Part shown: one piece after another, positions 15,247 through 24,654 of the stretch
Numbering within the stretch: the first letter of the stretch is position 1
Layout of the letters: every line of letters begins with the position of its first letter
Assembly (NCBI GenBank): GCA_964371865.1
Contig: CAYJOR010000013.1
Span: 1 to 55,381, forward strand
Direction of reading: 5' to 3'
Source: CAYJAZ01 sp964371865
Lineage (GTDB): Bacteria > Desulfobacterota > Desulfovibrionia > Desulfovibrionales > Desulfovibrionaceae
Length of the DNA stretch: 55,381 bases
Made by a program: the position numbers and the translations under genes
The notes under the pieces: generated by a model
The model's database searches: none
What the model was told of the DNA's origin: nothing
What the model saw: the letters and a program-made list of their open reading frames with translations, nothing else

Positions 15247-15978
15247 TTATTTTTTAGCACTAATCCAAGCAATTGCTTCAGAAAAGTCAAGTGATCCTTC
15301 ATAAATTGCTCTGCCCGAGATTGCACCAACGCAAGTTGATGATTTTGTAAGCGCTTCAATTTTCGTAACATCGGCCATGTTTGCAAGCCCGCCTGCTGCG
15401 ATGAAAGGTAGTTTTGTCAATTGAGCAAGATTTTCTAATGCAGTATAGTTAAAGCCCGTCTGCATTCCATCTCTTTCTATATCGGTATAAATAAGGAAAG
15501 CAGCACCATCAGCTTCAACACGAGGAAGAACTTCTTCAAGAGTAAGATTGCTGTCATCAACCCAGCCACGAGTTTTAAGAACATTTTTGTATGCGTCTAA
15601 TGAAAGACCTATTCTACCTGGATATAATTGACATAATTCTTTAAATTTTTCAGGTTCTTCAAGTGCCATTGTTCCGATAATCAAACGGGTTACACCTTTA
15701 TTAAACCAATATTCTGCATGCTCTTTTGAACGGATTCCTCCGCCAAGCTGTACAGGAATAGTAAGTTTTGCACAAATTGCTTCAACAGCTTCTGCATTTG
15801 CACTATACCCATCGAATGCACCATCTAAATCAATAAGATGAAGATATTCTGCGCCTAATTCTTGCCATTTTATAGCAAAGTCTAGAGCATTACCGTAATA
15901 GGTGCTTTCATTGGCTTTGCCTTGTTTTAGACGAACGGCTTTACCGTCTTGTAAGTCGACAGCTGGAAAAATTATCAT
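15247..15978 (-). CDS. hisA: Phosphoribosylformimino-5-aminoimidazole carboxamide ribotide isomerase
   Basis: HisA catalyses the Amadori rearrangement of ProFAR to PRFAR, the fourth step of histidine synthesis. The 243-residue TIM barrel begins IIFPAVDLQDGKAVRL with the N-terminal catalytic Asp in AVDL. It carries VQLGGGIRS and AAGGLAN phosphate-binding loops and the second catalytic Asp in YTDIERDGM. The half-barrel duplication typical of HisA/HisF is visible. No other his gene is in the window. It is the last gene of a minus-strand run after ilvE and an aldo/keto reductase, 31 bases downstream of the latter, and it ends at a bidirectional terminator. Confidence 0.93.
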   Translation of the reverse strand: MIIFPAVDLQDGKAVRLKQGKANESTYYGNALDFAIKWQELGAEYLHLIDLDGAFDGYSANAEAVEAICAKLTIPVQLGGGIRSKEHAEYWFNKGVTRLIIGTMALEEPEKFKELCQLYPGRIGLSLDAYKNVLKTRGWVDDSNLTLEEVLPRVEADGAAFLIYTDIERDGMQTGFNYTALENLAQLTKLPFIAAGGLANMADVTKIEALTKSSTCVGAISGRAIYEGSLDFSEAIAWISAKK

Positions 15979-16009
15979 GGATAAATCCTTAATTCTAAAA
16001 TATGTTGTA

Positions 16010-17167
16010 TTATTCTTGAGTGATATCCACGTGAGCTTTTTTTAGCTCTTCCGGAATATTAATATTTTGTGGGCATTTTTTCACACATTTTCCGCAAGAT
16101 ACGCAGTAGTCCGCAGAAGTCTTTTTTGCTTGTAACATGAAGTTATACATAACTTTTGCGTATTGTGCATTATCAAAAAGGTGCTTTTGATTATAAATAG
16201 TGAAAGTTGTAGGAATATCAACAGCTGCAGGGCACGGCATACAGTAAGCACAAGTTGTGCAAGGAACTTTTTGTCTGCTCTGATAAATTTCTCTTGTTTT
16301 TGTAAATCGAGAAAGATCCTCAGCTGACATTGAGTTAGGTTTATGTGCAGCTGATTCAATATTTTGGTCAAGCTGTTCAATCGAATTCATTCCGCTAAGC
16401 ACTAATGATACTTCATTTTGATTGAATAGCCAGCGCAAACCCCTATCCGCAGGTGTTGGAGTTGGATTATCGTTTGACCAAAGAGCTTCAACGTCTTTTG
16501 GTTGAGGGCGAGCAAGCGCACCACCTTTTAACGGTTCCATAATAACTATACCGAGCTCTTTTTCTGCCGCTTTTTTAAGTCCAGCAACACCGGCTTGATA
16601 GAATTCGTCAATAAAGTTGTATTGAATTTGGCAAAATTCCCAATCATACATTTCAAGAACTTTTTCAAAGATATGAATGTCATCGTGGAAAGAGAATCCA
16701 ATGTGCTTAATTCGGCCTTCTTTTTTTAATCTATCAACAAAATCAAAAGCTTTAAACTTTTCAAAAGTTGGTAAAGTGAGCGTGTTAATATTATGGATAA
16801 GGTAGCAATCTATATAATCTGTTTTGAGTTTTTGGCATTGCTCTTCAAAGATTTTTTCCATTGCTTCAACAGAATTATATCCACTAGTTGGTAATTTTGT
16901 TGCGAGAACAATTTTATCTCTGATTTTAAGTTCATCAATACAATGCCCTACAATAAGTTCACTAAGACCACTATGGTAAGGATAGGCAGTATCTAGATAG
17001 TTTATTCCTTTTGATACAGCATGATCTATCATTTCGTAAGTAGCTTTAATGTCAATACTTGTTTGTACAGGAGAAGTGTTATTCGATGGTAGAAGCGGAA
17101 GCCTCATACAGCCAAGCCCAAGGCGTGAAACTTGTAAGCCTGTCTTTCCAAGGGTATTGTAGAGCAT
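16010..17167 (-). CDS. Aldo/keto reductase with C-terminal iron-sulphur domain
   Basis: Residues 1-290 form an AKR barrel: MLYNTLGKTGLQVSRLGLGCMRLP at the start, DTAYPYHSG with the catalytic Tyr region, LATKLP with Lys, and DCYLIHN with His. The C-terminal part adds two cysteine clusters, C-x2-C-x2-C-x3-C (CTTCAYCMPCP) and C-x2-C-x2-C-x3-C (CVSCGKCVKKCP), as in 'predicted oxidoreductases of the aldo/keto reductase family' from anaerobes. These are expected to carry 4Fe-4S clusters, so electrons may come from ferredoxin-like donors rather than only NAD(P)H. The substrate is unknown. It lies between ilvE (21 bases upstream) and hisA, probably as one transcript. Confidence 0.85.
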   Translation of the reverse strand: MLYNTLGKTGLQVSRLGLGCMRLPLLPSNNTSPVQTSIDIKATYEMIDHAVSKGINYLDTAYPYHSGLSELIVGHCIDELKIRDKIVLATKLPTSGYNSVEAMEKIFEEQCQKLKTDYIDCYLIHNINTLTLPTFEKFKAFDFVDRLKKEGRIKHIGFSFHDDIHIFEKVLEMYDWEFCQIQYNFIDEFYQAGVAGLKKAAEKELGIVIMEPLKGGALARPQPKDVEALWSNDNPTPTPADRGLRWLFNQNEVSLVLSGMNSIEQLDQNIESAAHKPNSMSAEDLSRFTKTREIYQSRQKVPCTTCAYCMPCPAAVDIPTTFTIYNQKHLFDNAQYAKVMYNFMLQAKKTSADYCVSCGKCVKKCPQNINIPEELKKAHVDITQE

Positions 17168-17188
17168 TGTAGATTTCCTTATTAATAA

Positions 17189-18118
17189 CTATACTGAATA
17201 TTTATAAAGCCAATCAGCGTATTTTGGATTGTTGCCTTTAACAATGTCAAAGTAAGCTTTTTGAATTTCTTGAGTAACTTTACCAGCTTTTCCTGCGCCG
17301 ATTTGTCTACCGTCAACAGCACGAACAGGAGTTACTTCTGCTGCTGTACCTGTACAGAACATTTCATCAGAAATATAAACTTCATCACGAGTGAATTGTT
17401 GTTCTACAACTTTATATCCAAGGCTTTCAGCTACTTCGATAAGAGTATTTCTTGTAATACCTTCAAGAATTGATGTAAGTGGAGTTGTTTTAATTGTATT
17501 GCCACGAACAATAAAGATATTTTCGCCGGTTGCTTCTGATACGAAACCGTTTGTATCAAGCACCATAGCTTCGTGATAACCATTTCTCATAGCTTCTGTT
17601 TTTGAAAGAACTGAGTTTACGTAGTTACCGCAAGCTTTAGCTTTTGTCATCATACTGTTTACGTGGTGACGAGCAAAGCTTGATGTACACATAGATACGC
17701 CATTTAATAAACCTTCTTCTCCAAGATATGCACCCCAAGGCCATGTTGCAATAGCAACATTAATTGGATTATCAGCAGGGTGAATGCCAAGTGCGCCATA
17801 ACCTACGAAAGCTAAAGGACGAATATATCCTTCCTCAAGTTTGTTAGCTTTCATAAGCTCAAGGGTTGCAGTGGTGAGTTCATCAGCAGTATATGGACAT
17901 GGTAAATCTAAAATTTTACCTGAATTTATGAGGCGTTCCATATGTTCTTTTAAGCGAAATACTGAAGATGTTCCATCTTGACATTTATATGCACGTATGC
18001 CTTCAAAATACCCTGTGCCGTAATGGACGACATGTGAAAGTACATGGATTTTTGCTTCATCCCAAGGGATAAGGTTTCCGTCAGACCAAATAAATGGGGT
18101 TGGTTCTAGTGCAGGCAT
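17189..18118 (-). CDS. ilvE: Branched-chain amino acid aminotransferase
   Basis: A class IV PLP aminotransferase of 309 residues, the normal length. It starts with PFIWSDGNLIPWDEAKIHVLSH and shows HYGTGYFEGIRAY, the PLP lysine region TKAKACGNYVNSVL, and EATGENIFIVRGN followed by ILEGITRNTLIE. It performs the last step in leucine, isoleucine and valine synthesis with glutamate as donor. The other branched-chain genes are not nearby. It is the first gene of the ilvE-AKR-hisA run and is separated from the upstream phosphohexomutase gene by a G-rich hairpin at 18230. Confidence 0.92.
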   Translation of the reverse strand: MPALEPTPFIWSDGNLIPWDEAKIHVLSHVVHYGTGYFEGIRAYKCQDGTSSVFRLKEHMERLINSGKILDLPCPYTADELTTATLELMKANKLEEGYIRPLAFVGYGALGIHPADNPINVAIATWPWGAYLGEEGLLNGVSMCTSSFARHHVNSMMTKAKACGNYVNSVLSKTEAMRNGYHEAMVLDTNGFVSEATGENIFIVRGNTIKTTPLTSILEGITRNTLIEVAESLGYKVVEQQFTRDEVYISDEMFCTGTAAEVTPVRAVDGRQIGAGKAGKVTQEIQKAYFDIVKGNNPKYADWLYKYSV

Positions 18119-18204
18119 AATATGCTCCTTAAATTTGAAATAATTTTTACTTTATTGTCAAGTGAGCGTATTGTCAATTTTTTTTTAGGATATTTTCATT
18201 TTTG

Positions 18205-18277
18205 TAGTTTTTTAAGGGAAGGTTAAAATTTGAGGGGGAAAAATACATTTTTAAAAACGTACCTTTCCCCCTTTCAA
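18205..18277 (-). terminator. G-rich hairpin, dispersed family copy 1, after the phosphohexomutase gene
   Basis: On the plus strand TTGAGGGGGAAA (18230-18241) pairs with TTTCCCCCTTTCAA (18264-18277), and ACATTTTT/AAAAACGT extends the stem. Read on the minus strand it follows the phosphohexomutase gene and is followed by the tail TCAAATTTTAACCTTCCCTT and A residues. That tail matches those of the copies at 44555 and 55305. Confidence 0.7.
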
Positions 18278-18297
18278 AAAAAGAATATAATGATATA

Positions 18298-19671
18298 TTA
18301 CATGTCTTTAGCTTTAAGTGCTAAATCTTGCAATTCTTTGATAAGAGCTTCGGCCTCTTCTTTGTTTTTAGCTTCAGCACGAATTGTAAGATATGGAGAT
18401 GTATTTGATTTTCTCATTAATGCCCAAAGTAAAGGTTGACCTTTACGAACAAGACGAACACCATCCATTGTATTACAATCATAGATTTCGCTATCTTTGT
18501 AATGATTTTGTAAGTGCTCGATAACTTTTACTTTGTTTTCATCTTCCATTGGTAGAGTTATTTCTGGTGTTGAATAGAGTTCTTCCCAATTTGGTAGATC
18601 CTCAAGTGTTAGATTTGCTTTTGATTTGAGTTCTGTAAGAACGTTGAGAAGACGTGCAGCACTGTAAGTTGCATCGTCAAACCCATACCAATTATCTTTA
18701 AAGAATAAGTGACCAGATAATTCACCCGCCATAAGAGCATGGAACTCTTTCATAGCTTTTTTAATAAGTGAGTGACCTGTTTGATTCATGCGCACTCTGC
18801 CATTTAAAGCTGGATCAGAGTAGAGGCGTTCAGAAGATTTCACATCGGCGATAATAGTTGCATTTGGTTCACGCATAAGAAGCTCACGCGCAAAAACAGC
18901 AACAATTTCATCACCCATGTAGTGCTTGCCATTTCTGCCGACTACACCAAGGCGATCGCCATCACCATCAAAGCCAAAGCCAACATCAGCACCGTGTTTA
19001 AGTACTGCTTCACGAAGATCAAGAATATTTTTTTCTACGGTTGGGTCTGGGTGGTGATTAGGGAATGTTCCATCAGGTTCACAATAAAGTTCAATAACTT
19101 CAGCACCTAATGCTTTTAATACCATAGGAGCTACCAAGCTTGCAGCACCGTTACCGGCATCTACAACAACTTTATATTTTGCAATACTAGGAAAACGTCC
19201 TTTAATATCAGCTACATAAGCTGGAACGATATCTTGATCAGTGATTGAACCTAACTTATCTGATGTAATAAAGTTTTTATCATCAATAAGTTTTTTAAGC
19301 TTTTGAATTTCCGGACCAGCTATAGTGCTTTCGCCACACACAACTTTAAATCCGTTATATTCTCCAGGGTTATGGCTTGCTGTAATCATTACACCAGCTG
19401 TAAGATTGAGATGTTTTACACCATAATAAAGGCATGGGCTAGGAACCATTCCTATACGGATGCAGTCGATTCCGCCTTCGGTTAGCCCTTTACATAAAGC
19501 ATCTGAGTACATTGGAGATGTGGTGCGGCAATCTTGACCGATAGCACAAACTTTTGCATTGTGTTCTGTAAAGTAAGTTGCAAGAGCTTTTCCGAGTTCA
19601 TAAACAAAATTAGAGTCAAAGTCGATTTCTGCTTTTCCGCGGATATCGTATTCCTTAAATATCTGAGCCAT
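18298..19671 (-). CDS. manB: Phosphomannomutase/phosphoglucomutase
   Basis: A 457-residue alpha-D-phosphohexomutase. Residue order and motifs are standard: KEYDIRGKAEIDF at the N-terminus, the phosphoserine loop TASHNPGEYNGFK, the metal loop FGFDGDGDRLG, the sugar-binding GELSGHLFF and a C-terminal phosphate-binding region. It interconverts mannose or glucose 6-phosphate and 1-phosphate, supplying nucleotide sugars. It is 48 bases downstream of the glycosyltransferase gene and ends at a G-rich hairpin, so PAP2, glycosyltransferase and this gene look like one transcript. That suggests its product feeds UDP-glucose or GDP-mannose to the transferase; this is inference. Confidence 0.9.
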   Translation of the reverse strand: MAQIFKEYDIRGKAEIDFDSNFVYELGKALATYFTEHNAKVCAIGQDCRTTSPMYSDALCKGLTEGGIDCIRIGMVPSPCLYYGVKHLNLTAGVMITASHNPGEYNGFKVVCGESTIAGPEIQKLKKLIDDKNFITSDKLGSITDQDIVPAYVADIKGRFPSIAKYKVVVDAGNGAASLVAPMVLKALGAEVIELYCEPDGTFPNHHPDPTVEKNILDLREAVLKHGADVGFGFDGDGDRLGVVGRNGKHYMGDEIVAVFARELLMREPNATIIADVKSSERLYSDPALNGRVRMNQTGHSLIKKAMKEFHALMAGELSGHLFFKDNWYGFDDATYSAARLLNVLTELKSKANLTLEDLPNWEELYSTPEITLPMEDENKVKVIEHLQNHYKDSEIYDCNTMDGVRLVRKGQPLLWALMRKSNTSPYLTIRAEAKNKEEAEALIKELQDLALKAKDM

Positions 19672-19719
19672 TGAAATCCCCTTGTGTTAAGTGTATAAAT
19701 TGAACATTAAAGCATTTTT

Positions 19720-20862
19720 TCACGAAAGGCAAATAATTTTTTTATAGATTTCTTCTACTTGTTCAGCAAACTTTTCTTTTGAGTAATTATCTGCAACTAG
19801 TTTTATATCTTTTTTCATGTTTTCAGAGTTTAGATTTTCTTTAACTAACTTTTCTGCATACTCAGAAAATTCTTCAAAGTTATTGAAGAAATAGCCAGTT
19901 TTTTCAGGAATTAATACATTATCAAGACAAGTATCGTATCGGCAAAGCAAAGGTTTTCCATTTGCTAAAGCTTCAATATATGTAAGCCCTTGAGTTTCGC
20001 TTGTTGAAGCGGATACGAAAATATCTGCAAGTTGATAATACTTATAGATTTTATCACGCGCTATCATGCCAATAAAGCGGACTTTATCTTCTAAATTTAG
20101 TTGATTCACAAGTCGTTCAAGGTTTTTCTTATTAGGGCCGTCACCTGCGATAATAAGTATCCATTTATCTGAATTCATTTGAGATAAATATTGAAGTATC
20201 TCTTCTATCCCTTTTTCTTTTGCAACTCTACCAAGAGATATAAAAATTTTCTTGTCATCTGATATGTTAAGTGCTTCTTTTATTGATAGTTTTTCTTTAT
20301 CAGTTAAAGTCGGAAAATTTAAGTCAATGCCTGTTGGGATAATATGCAATGGTTGCTTTATATTGTAACCATCAAGTGCAACTTTTATTTTATTAGTTGG
20401 AACAATAATATCGCTTACAGGAGTCATAAGCTTCCGTAACCAAAGAGCAACAAGAGGTTTAGCGACTATTTTAGGAATGAGAATATAATGAGTATAATCC
20501 TCGTAAAAAGTGTGATATGTGTGCACCATGGGTACATTCAGTTTTTTTGCAATTTTTTTTGCAAAAGTATAAGTGGAAAATTCGCTCTGAGTGTGAATTA
20601 TATCGGGTTTCCAATTGCAGATATCTTGAAAAATTTGTGCATCAAAACTAAATGAAGCATAGGAGTTTGGATAAATTCTATCAATACTAAATGCTGAATT
20701 ATAATAGATAGTTCCTTGCACGTTCGTTTTGCCTATCTGAGAAAGCGAAAGCACACGAACTTCATGCCCGCGTGCTAATAAAGATTCAGCAAGAATAGCT
20801 GTAGAGGTAACTACTCCATTGATTATAGGTAGATATAAATCAGAAACTAAAAGAATACGCAT
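19720..20862 (-). CDS. GT4 glycosyltransferase, possibly diacylglycerol glucosyltransferase
   Basis: This is a family 4 retaining glycosyltransferase with a GT-B fold. The N-terminus MRILLVSDLYLPIINGVVTS and the stretch around VHTYHTFYEDYTHYI resemble enzymes that glucosylate diacylglycerol. The C-terminal nucleotide-sugar half has SLGRVAKEKGIEEIL and the E-x7-E motif (SETQGLTYIEALANGKP). An in-frame TTG at 20871 is possible, but the ATG at 20862 gives the canonical start. It overlaps the PAP2 gene by 23 bases, so translation is probably coupled. PAP2 could make its diacylglycerol acceptor and the next gene its sugar phosphate. A role in another glycolipid or polysaccharide cannot be excluded. 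Confidence 0.75.
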   Translation of the reverse strand: MRILLVSDLYLPIINGVVTSTAILAESLLARGHEVRVLSLSQIGKTNVQGTIYYNSAFSIDRIYPNSYASFSFDAQIFQDICNWKPDIIHTQSEFSTYTFAKKIAKKLNVPMVHTYHTFYEDYTHYILIPKIVAKPLVALWLRKLMTPVSDIIVPTNKIKVALDGYNIKQPLHIIPTGIDLNFPTLTDKEKLSIKEALNISDDKKIFISLGRVAKEKGIEEILQYLSQMNSDKWILIIAGDGPNKKNLERLVNQLNLEDKVRFIGMIARDKIYKYYQLADIFVSASTSETQGLTYIEALANGKPLLCRYDTCLDNVLIPEKTGYFFNNFEEFSEYAEKLVKENLNSENMKKDIKLVADNYSKEKFAEQVEEIYKKIICLS

Positions 20863-21412
20863 ATGTTGCAATCACTCCCAAAAGATACGTAACATAACCA
20901 ATAGCCCCGCCAATACAAACACCTGCCAGCACATCACTAGGATAATGCACTGATAAATAAATACGCGAAAATGCAACCAATATTGCAAATGGAAGAACAA
21001 TAAAGAATAAAGGACTTTCCCAGCAATAACAAAGCGTTACAACAATAAAGGATGAGCAAGCATGACCTGATGGAAAAGAGTAGTCTTTATGCTTTTTTAC
21101 AAGGCCTTGAAAGTCGGACTGTAGATCTGGTCTTGGGCGTGCAAAAATTTTTTTAAGTTTAACATTACAAACATACACATGAATTGCAAAACCGGCAATA
21201 ATACTAGTCCCGATAGTAAAGCCATGATGAATGCCACTAATCCCTAAAAAGATAGCTAAAATTATCCAAATAAGTCCAACATTTGAAACCTTTGAAGCCC
21301 AGTGCATTATAAAATCAAGACGTTTTGTTCTCAATCTATTTTGGATAAACCATAAAATATTATATTCGATTTTTTCAAAGCGAGAGAATGAGTTATAAAT
21401 TAAATTTACCAT
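20840..21412 (-). CDS. PAP2-family membrane phosphatase
   Basis: A 190-residue membrane protein with all three phosphatase motifs: KKIFARPRP (KxxxxxxRP), FPSGHA (PSGH) and SRIYLSVHYPSD (SRxxxxxHxxxD). There are about five to six membrane segments. Relatives dephosphorylate phosphatidate, phosphatidylglycerol phosphate or undecaprenyl pyrophosphate on the outer face of the membrane. The frame extends to 21490, but AAGGGGGG just before the ATG at 21412 fixes the start there (MVNLIYNS). It overlaps the glycosyltransferase gene, which favours a lipid substrate such as phosphatidate. Confidence 0.82.
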   Translation of the reverse strand: MVNLIYNSFSRFEKIEYNILWFIQNRLRTKRLDFIMHWASKVSNVGLIWIILAIFLGISGIHHGFTIGTSIIAGFAIHVYVCNVKLKKIFARPRPDLQSDFQGLVKKHKDYSFPSGHACSSFIVVTLCYCWESPLFFIVLPFAILVAFSRIYLSVHYPSDVLAGVCIGGAIGYVTYLLGVIATYAYSFSF

Positions 21413-21636
21413 AACACCCCCCTTAAACCTGTTTTCTTCTTCATTTTTTCTGAATTTAGCAAAGATAAAATTTCGTGTCAATGATAGCAATATTACTCCT
21501 GCTGAATCTTTCGCCTTATTTAACTTATTGAAATTATATTATTTTTGTGTGTATTTTGAAAGTAAGCGTGTGAATGTAACAAGGATGTAACTAAAAATCA
21601 ACAAAAATATAACAATGAATATAGATAAAACTTAGT

Positions 21637-22317
21637 TTATCGAATAGAACAAATGCGATTGTTATTATGTGCAACTTCTTGTAAATCAAGAATATTTTGA
21701 TGAGCTAATGGATAACCGTCATTCATAAAAAAATTTTTATTTAAAACTTCGTCTATCTGAACTTTTTGAAGGAAAATCGGACTAGTAGATGGAAAATTTA
21801 AAATTTCTGAAAAACTTTCTTGCGTAATAAAAGGATAAACGCATGGTATACGATATTCATGTTTTATTCCGCTTGAATTTAGAATATTCATTGTTTGAAC
21901 GATACTATCATGATTTTTTTTCATTATTTCAGTTGGATACTGTTTAGGGTTAGCTTTTATATCCATAGCAACATAATCTATGAGTCTATTGCTTATAAGT
22001 TCTTGTATTATTGAAGGATTAGAACCGTTAGTATCGATTTTTATAGCGTATCCCATTTTTTTTATTTGAGAGCAAAAGTCAGATAAATCTTTTTGTAATG
22101 TAGGTTCTCCGCCTGTAATAACAAGCCCTTGCAAGAGATATTTTCTTTCTTGTAATATAGCCATGACATAATCGATTGAAAACTCTTCCTCATCCTGTAA
22201 AAGCGAAGAATTATGACAATAAGGACAAGTAAAATTACATGACTTTGTAAATATAACGGCACTTATTTTTTGAGGATAGTCGATAAAGCTTGTTTTTTGA
22301 AATCCACCGATTTGCAT
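21637..22317 (-). CDS. nrdG: Anaerobic ribonucleotide reductase activating protein
   Basis: A 226-residue radical SAM enzyme with the CNFTCPYC (Cx3Cx2C) cluster motif at residues 27-34 and ITGGEPTLQ, the SAM-binding GGE motif. The N-terminus (GGFQKTSFIDYPQKISAVIFT) is typical of the NrdG subgroup that activates NrdD. It generates the glycyl radical on NrdD by reductive cleavage of SAM. It lies 99 bases downstream of nrdD with a 10-bp hairpin in the gap, and both should be under the cobalamin riboswitch upstream of nrdD. Confidence 0.9.
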   Translation of the reverse strand: MQIGGFQKTSFIDYPQKISAVIFTKSCNFTCPYCHNSSLLQDEEEFSIDYVMAILQERKYLLQGLVITGGEPTLQKDLSDFCSQIKKMGYAIKIDTNGSNPSIIQELISNRLIDYVAMDIKANPKQYPTEIMKKNHDSIVQTMNILNSSGIKHEYRIPCVYPFITQESFSEILNFPSTSPIFLQKVQIDEVLNKNFFMNDGYPLAHQNILDLQEVAHNNNRICSIR

Positions 22318-22363
22318 GATTTTTTCCTCAGTTTAAGGTATGAAAATTAGAAATTTAATCTAA

Positions 22364-22400
22364 TAGAAAGGCAGAGTTTACAAGAAAAAATGCCTTTCTA
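22364..22400 (-). other. Intercistronic hairpin between nrdD and nrdG
   Basis: TAGAAAGGCA (22364-22373) and TGCCTTTCTA (22391-22400) form a perfect 10-bp stem. No T run follows in the minus direction (TTAGATTAAA), so it is more likely a processing or stability element than a full terminator. Confidence 0.5.
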
Positions 22401-22416
22401 TAATTTTTATGCTAAT

Positions 22417-24507
22417 CTATTCATTAATTTCATAAGTTTTTCTTGCAATAAATTCTTCTTGTTTACCGTCATTCCAACGATTTACAGGTCGAAGATAACC
22501 TACAACACGAGAATATACTTCTGTTTTTTCATGGCAGTGAGGGCATTCCTTTTGCTCGCCTTGAAGATATCCATGTTCAGGGCAAATGCTGAAAGTAGGA
22601 GTTAAAGTAAAGTAGGGAAGAGTATAATTATTTGTAATAGTTCTAATAAGATAACGTACGGTAGTTGTATCGCTAACCTCTTCACCAAGGAAACCATGAA
22701 GCACAGTTCCTCCAGTATAGCTTGCTTGAAGTTTATCTTGAAGATTTAGAACATCAAAAATATCTTTTGAATAATCAACCGGTAAATGTGTGGAATTTGT
22801 GTAATAAGGATTTTTTGTTTCTATTTGCCCATTAGCAAATATAATGTTGGGGCATTTTTTTTGATCTAACATAGCTAATCTATAACTTGTACCCTCTGCC
22901 GGAGTTGCTTCTAAATTAAAGAAAGAGCCTGTTTCTTCTTGATATTTTGATAATTTTTCACGCATATGTTCAAGAACTTTCAATGAAAATGCTTGTCCTT
23001 CAGGAGCTGAAATATTTTTTCCTAAGAAGTTCAAGCAGGCTTCATTCATTCCAACAATCCCAACAGTCGAGAAATGGTTACTCCAATATTGCCCACTGCG
23101 AGCCTTCACATCACGAAGATAGAATGTAGTATAAGGATAAAGACCCTTTTGTGTAAATGCTTCAAGTTCTTTACGTTTTATTTCTAGGCTTTCTTTTGCT
23201 ATGTCCATGAGTCTATCAAGTCTATTCATAAAATCATCTTCGTTTTTAGCTAGGTAGCCAATTCTAGGAAGATTTATAGTTACAACTCCAATTGAACCTG
23301 TGAGTGGATTTGCACCAAAAAGCCCACCTCCACGTTTGCGTAATTCTCTGTTATCTAAACGTAATCTGCAACACATTGAACGTGCATCATCCGGAGACAT
23401 ATCTGAATTTACGAAATTTGAAAAATAAGGAATACCGTATCTACCGGTCATTTTCCAAATTGCTTCGTGTTTAGGGCTGTCCCAGTCGAAATCGCGGGTG
23501 ATATTATAAGTAGGTATAGGAAATGTGAAAACTCTACCTTTGTTATCTCCCTCCATCATAACTTCTGCAAAGGCTTGATTAATCATATCTAATTCATCTT
23601 GATAATCACCATATACAGATTTTTGATCTTTACCGCCTATGATTACAGGAGTATTTTTTAGAATTGTTGGAACTGTTAAATCAAGTGTAATATTTGTAAA
23701 TGGAGTTTGAAAACCAACACGAGTTGGAATATTAATATTAAATACAAACTCTTGAATTGCTTGCTTAACTTCTTTATAAGAAAGATTATCTTGACGGATA
23801 AAAGGAGCTAGATAGGTATCGAAACTTGAAACTGCTTGCGCTCCTGCTGCTTCACCTTGCATTGTGTAGAAAAAGTTCACGAGTTGACCAAGAGCTGTAC
23901 GCAAGTGTTTAGCCGGTCCACTCTCAACATTTCCAGCAATACCTTTATATCCTTCACGAAGTAAATCTGCTAAGTCCCACCCTACGCAATAAACTGAGAG
24001 CAAATTTAAATCATGAATATGTAAATCTCCTTCAACGTGAGAATCTCTAATAATTTGAGTATAGATTCTATTAAGCCAGTATTCAGTTGTAATTTCAGAA
24101 GAAATATAGTTGTTTAACCCTTGTAAAGAGTAACCCATATTAGAATTTTCTCTTACACGCCAATCAAGCTTATTGAGATAACCTTCCATAAGGTCTACGT
24201 TCATTTTTGTTTTGATTCTGCGTAGTTGCGCTCTTTGTTCACGATAAAGAATATATGCTTTTGCACTTGCTCTATAAGGTGAGTCGAGAAGAACTTCTTC
24301 AACTAAATCTTGAATAGTTTCAACTTCAATTGTTTCAGGTAAATGCGCTGCTTTTCCTAATGAAAGCACTTGCATAGTTAGTTTTCTTGCTTCGCGTTCT
24401 TCAAATTCGGAAGTTGATTTGCCGGCTTTTAATAAAGCGGCTGTTATTTTTGATGCATCAAAATCAACTTGTCGTCCATCTCTTTTTATGATGGCTGTAA
24501 AATACAT
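22417..24507 (-). CDS. nrdD: Anaerobic (class III) ribonucleoside-triphosphate reductase
   Basis: The 696-residue enzyme starts with an ATP-cone allosteric domain (about 1-95, IIKRDGRQVDFDASKI). The ten-stranded catalytic barrel follows, with GFQTPFTNITLD and MCCRLRLDNREL. The C-terminus has a zinc site (CPEHGYL, CPHC) and the glycyl radical motif RVVGYLRPV. It reduces ribonucleoside triphosphates without oxygen, and the length is normal. A cobalamin riboswitch and a terminator precede it, so it is probably switched off when vitamin B12 is plentiful, when a B12-dependent class II reductase would take over. Such a gene is not in this window. Confidence 0.95.
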   Translation of the reverse strand: MYFTAIIKRDGRQVDFDASKITAALLKAGKSTSEFEEREARKLTMQVLSLGKAAHLPETIEVETIQDLVEEVLLDSPYRASAKAYILYREQRAQLRRIKTKMNVDLMEGYLNKLDWRVRENSNMGYSLQGLNNYISSEITTEYWLNRIYTQIIRDSHVEGDLHIHDLNLLSVYCVGWDLADLLREGYKGIAGNVESGPAKHLRTALGQLVNFFYTMQGEAAGAQAVSSFDTYLAPFIRQDNLSYKEVKQAIQEFVFNINIPTRVGFQTPFTNITLDLTVPTILKNTPVIIGGKDQKSVYGDYQDELDMINQAFAEVMMEGDNKGRVFTFPIPTYNITRDFDWDSPKHEAIWKMTGRYGIPYFSNFVNSDMSPDDARSMCCRLRLDNRELRKRGGGLFGANPLTGSIGVVTINLPRIGYLAKNEDDFMNRLDRLMDIAKESLEIKRKELEAFTQKGLYPYTTFYLRDVKARSGQYWSNHFSTVGIVGMNEACLNFLGKNISAPEGQAFSLKVLEHMREKLSKYQEETGSFFNLEATPAEGTSYRLAMLDQKKCPNIIFANGQIETKNPYYTNSTHLPVDYSKDIFDVLNLQDKLQASYTGGTVLHGFLGEEVSDTTTVRYLIRTITNNYTLPYFTLTPTFSICPEHGYLQGEQKECPHCHEKTEVYSRVVGYLRPVNRWNDGKQEEFIARKTYEINE

Positions 24508-24547
24508 GAAAAACTCCTAAAGTTATGGGCAATAACGAAAAAAGCAC

Positions 24548-24580
24548 AAAAAAAATCCTTCGCATATTAAAGGGCGAAGG
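24548..24580 (-). terminator. Terminator of the riboswitch expression platform
   Basis: Read on the minus strand, CCTTCGC and GCGAAGG form a 7-bp stem (plus positions 24574-24580 and 24557-24563) followed by A and eight T residues. It lies between the cobalamin aptamer and the nrdD start, where a B12-stabilised aptamer would cause early termination. Confidence 0.8.
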
Positions 24581-24654
24581 AACCATTTTTATCCTTGTTG
24601 AATCAGTCGACAAAAGCCCGTTGTCGTTGATACGTCTCCTAGACGAATAATAAA

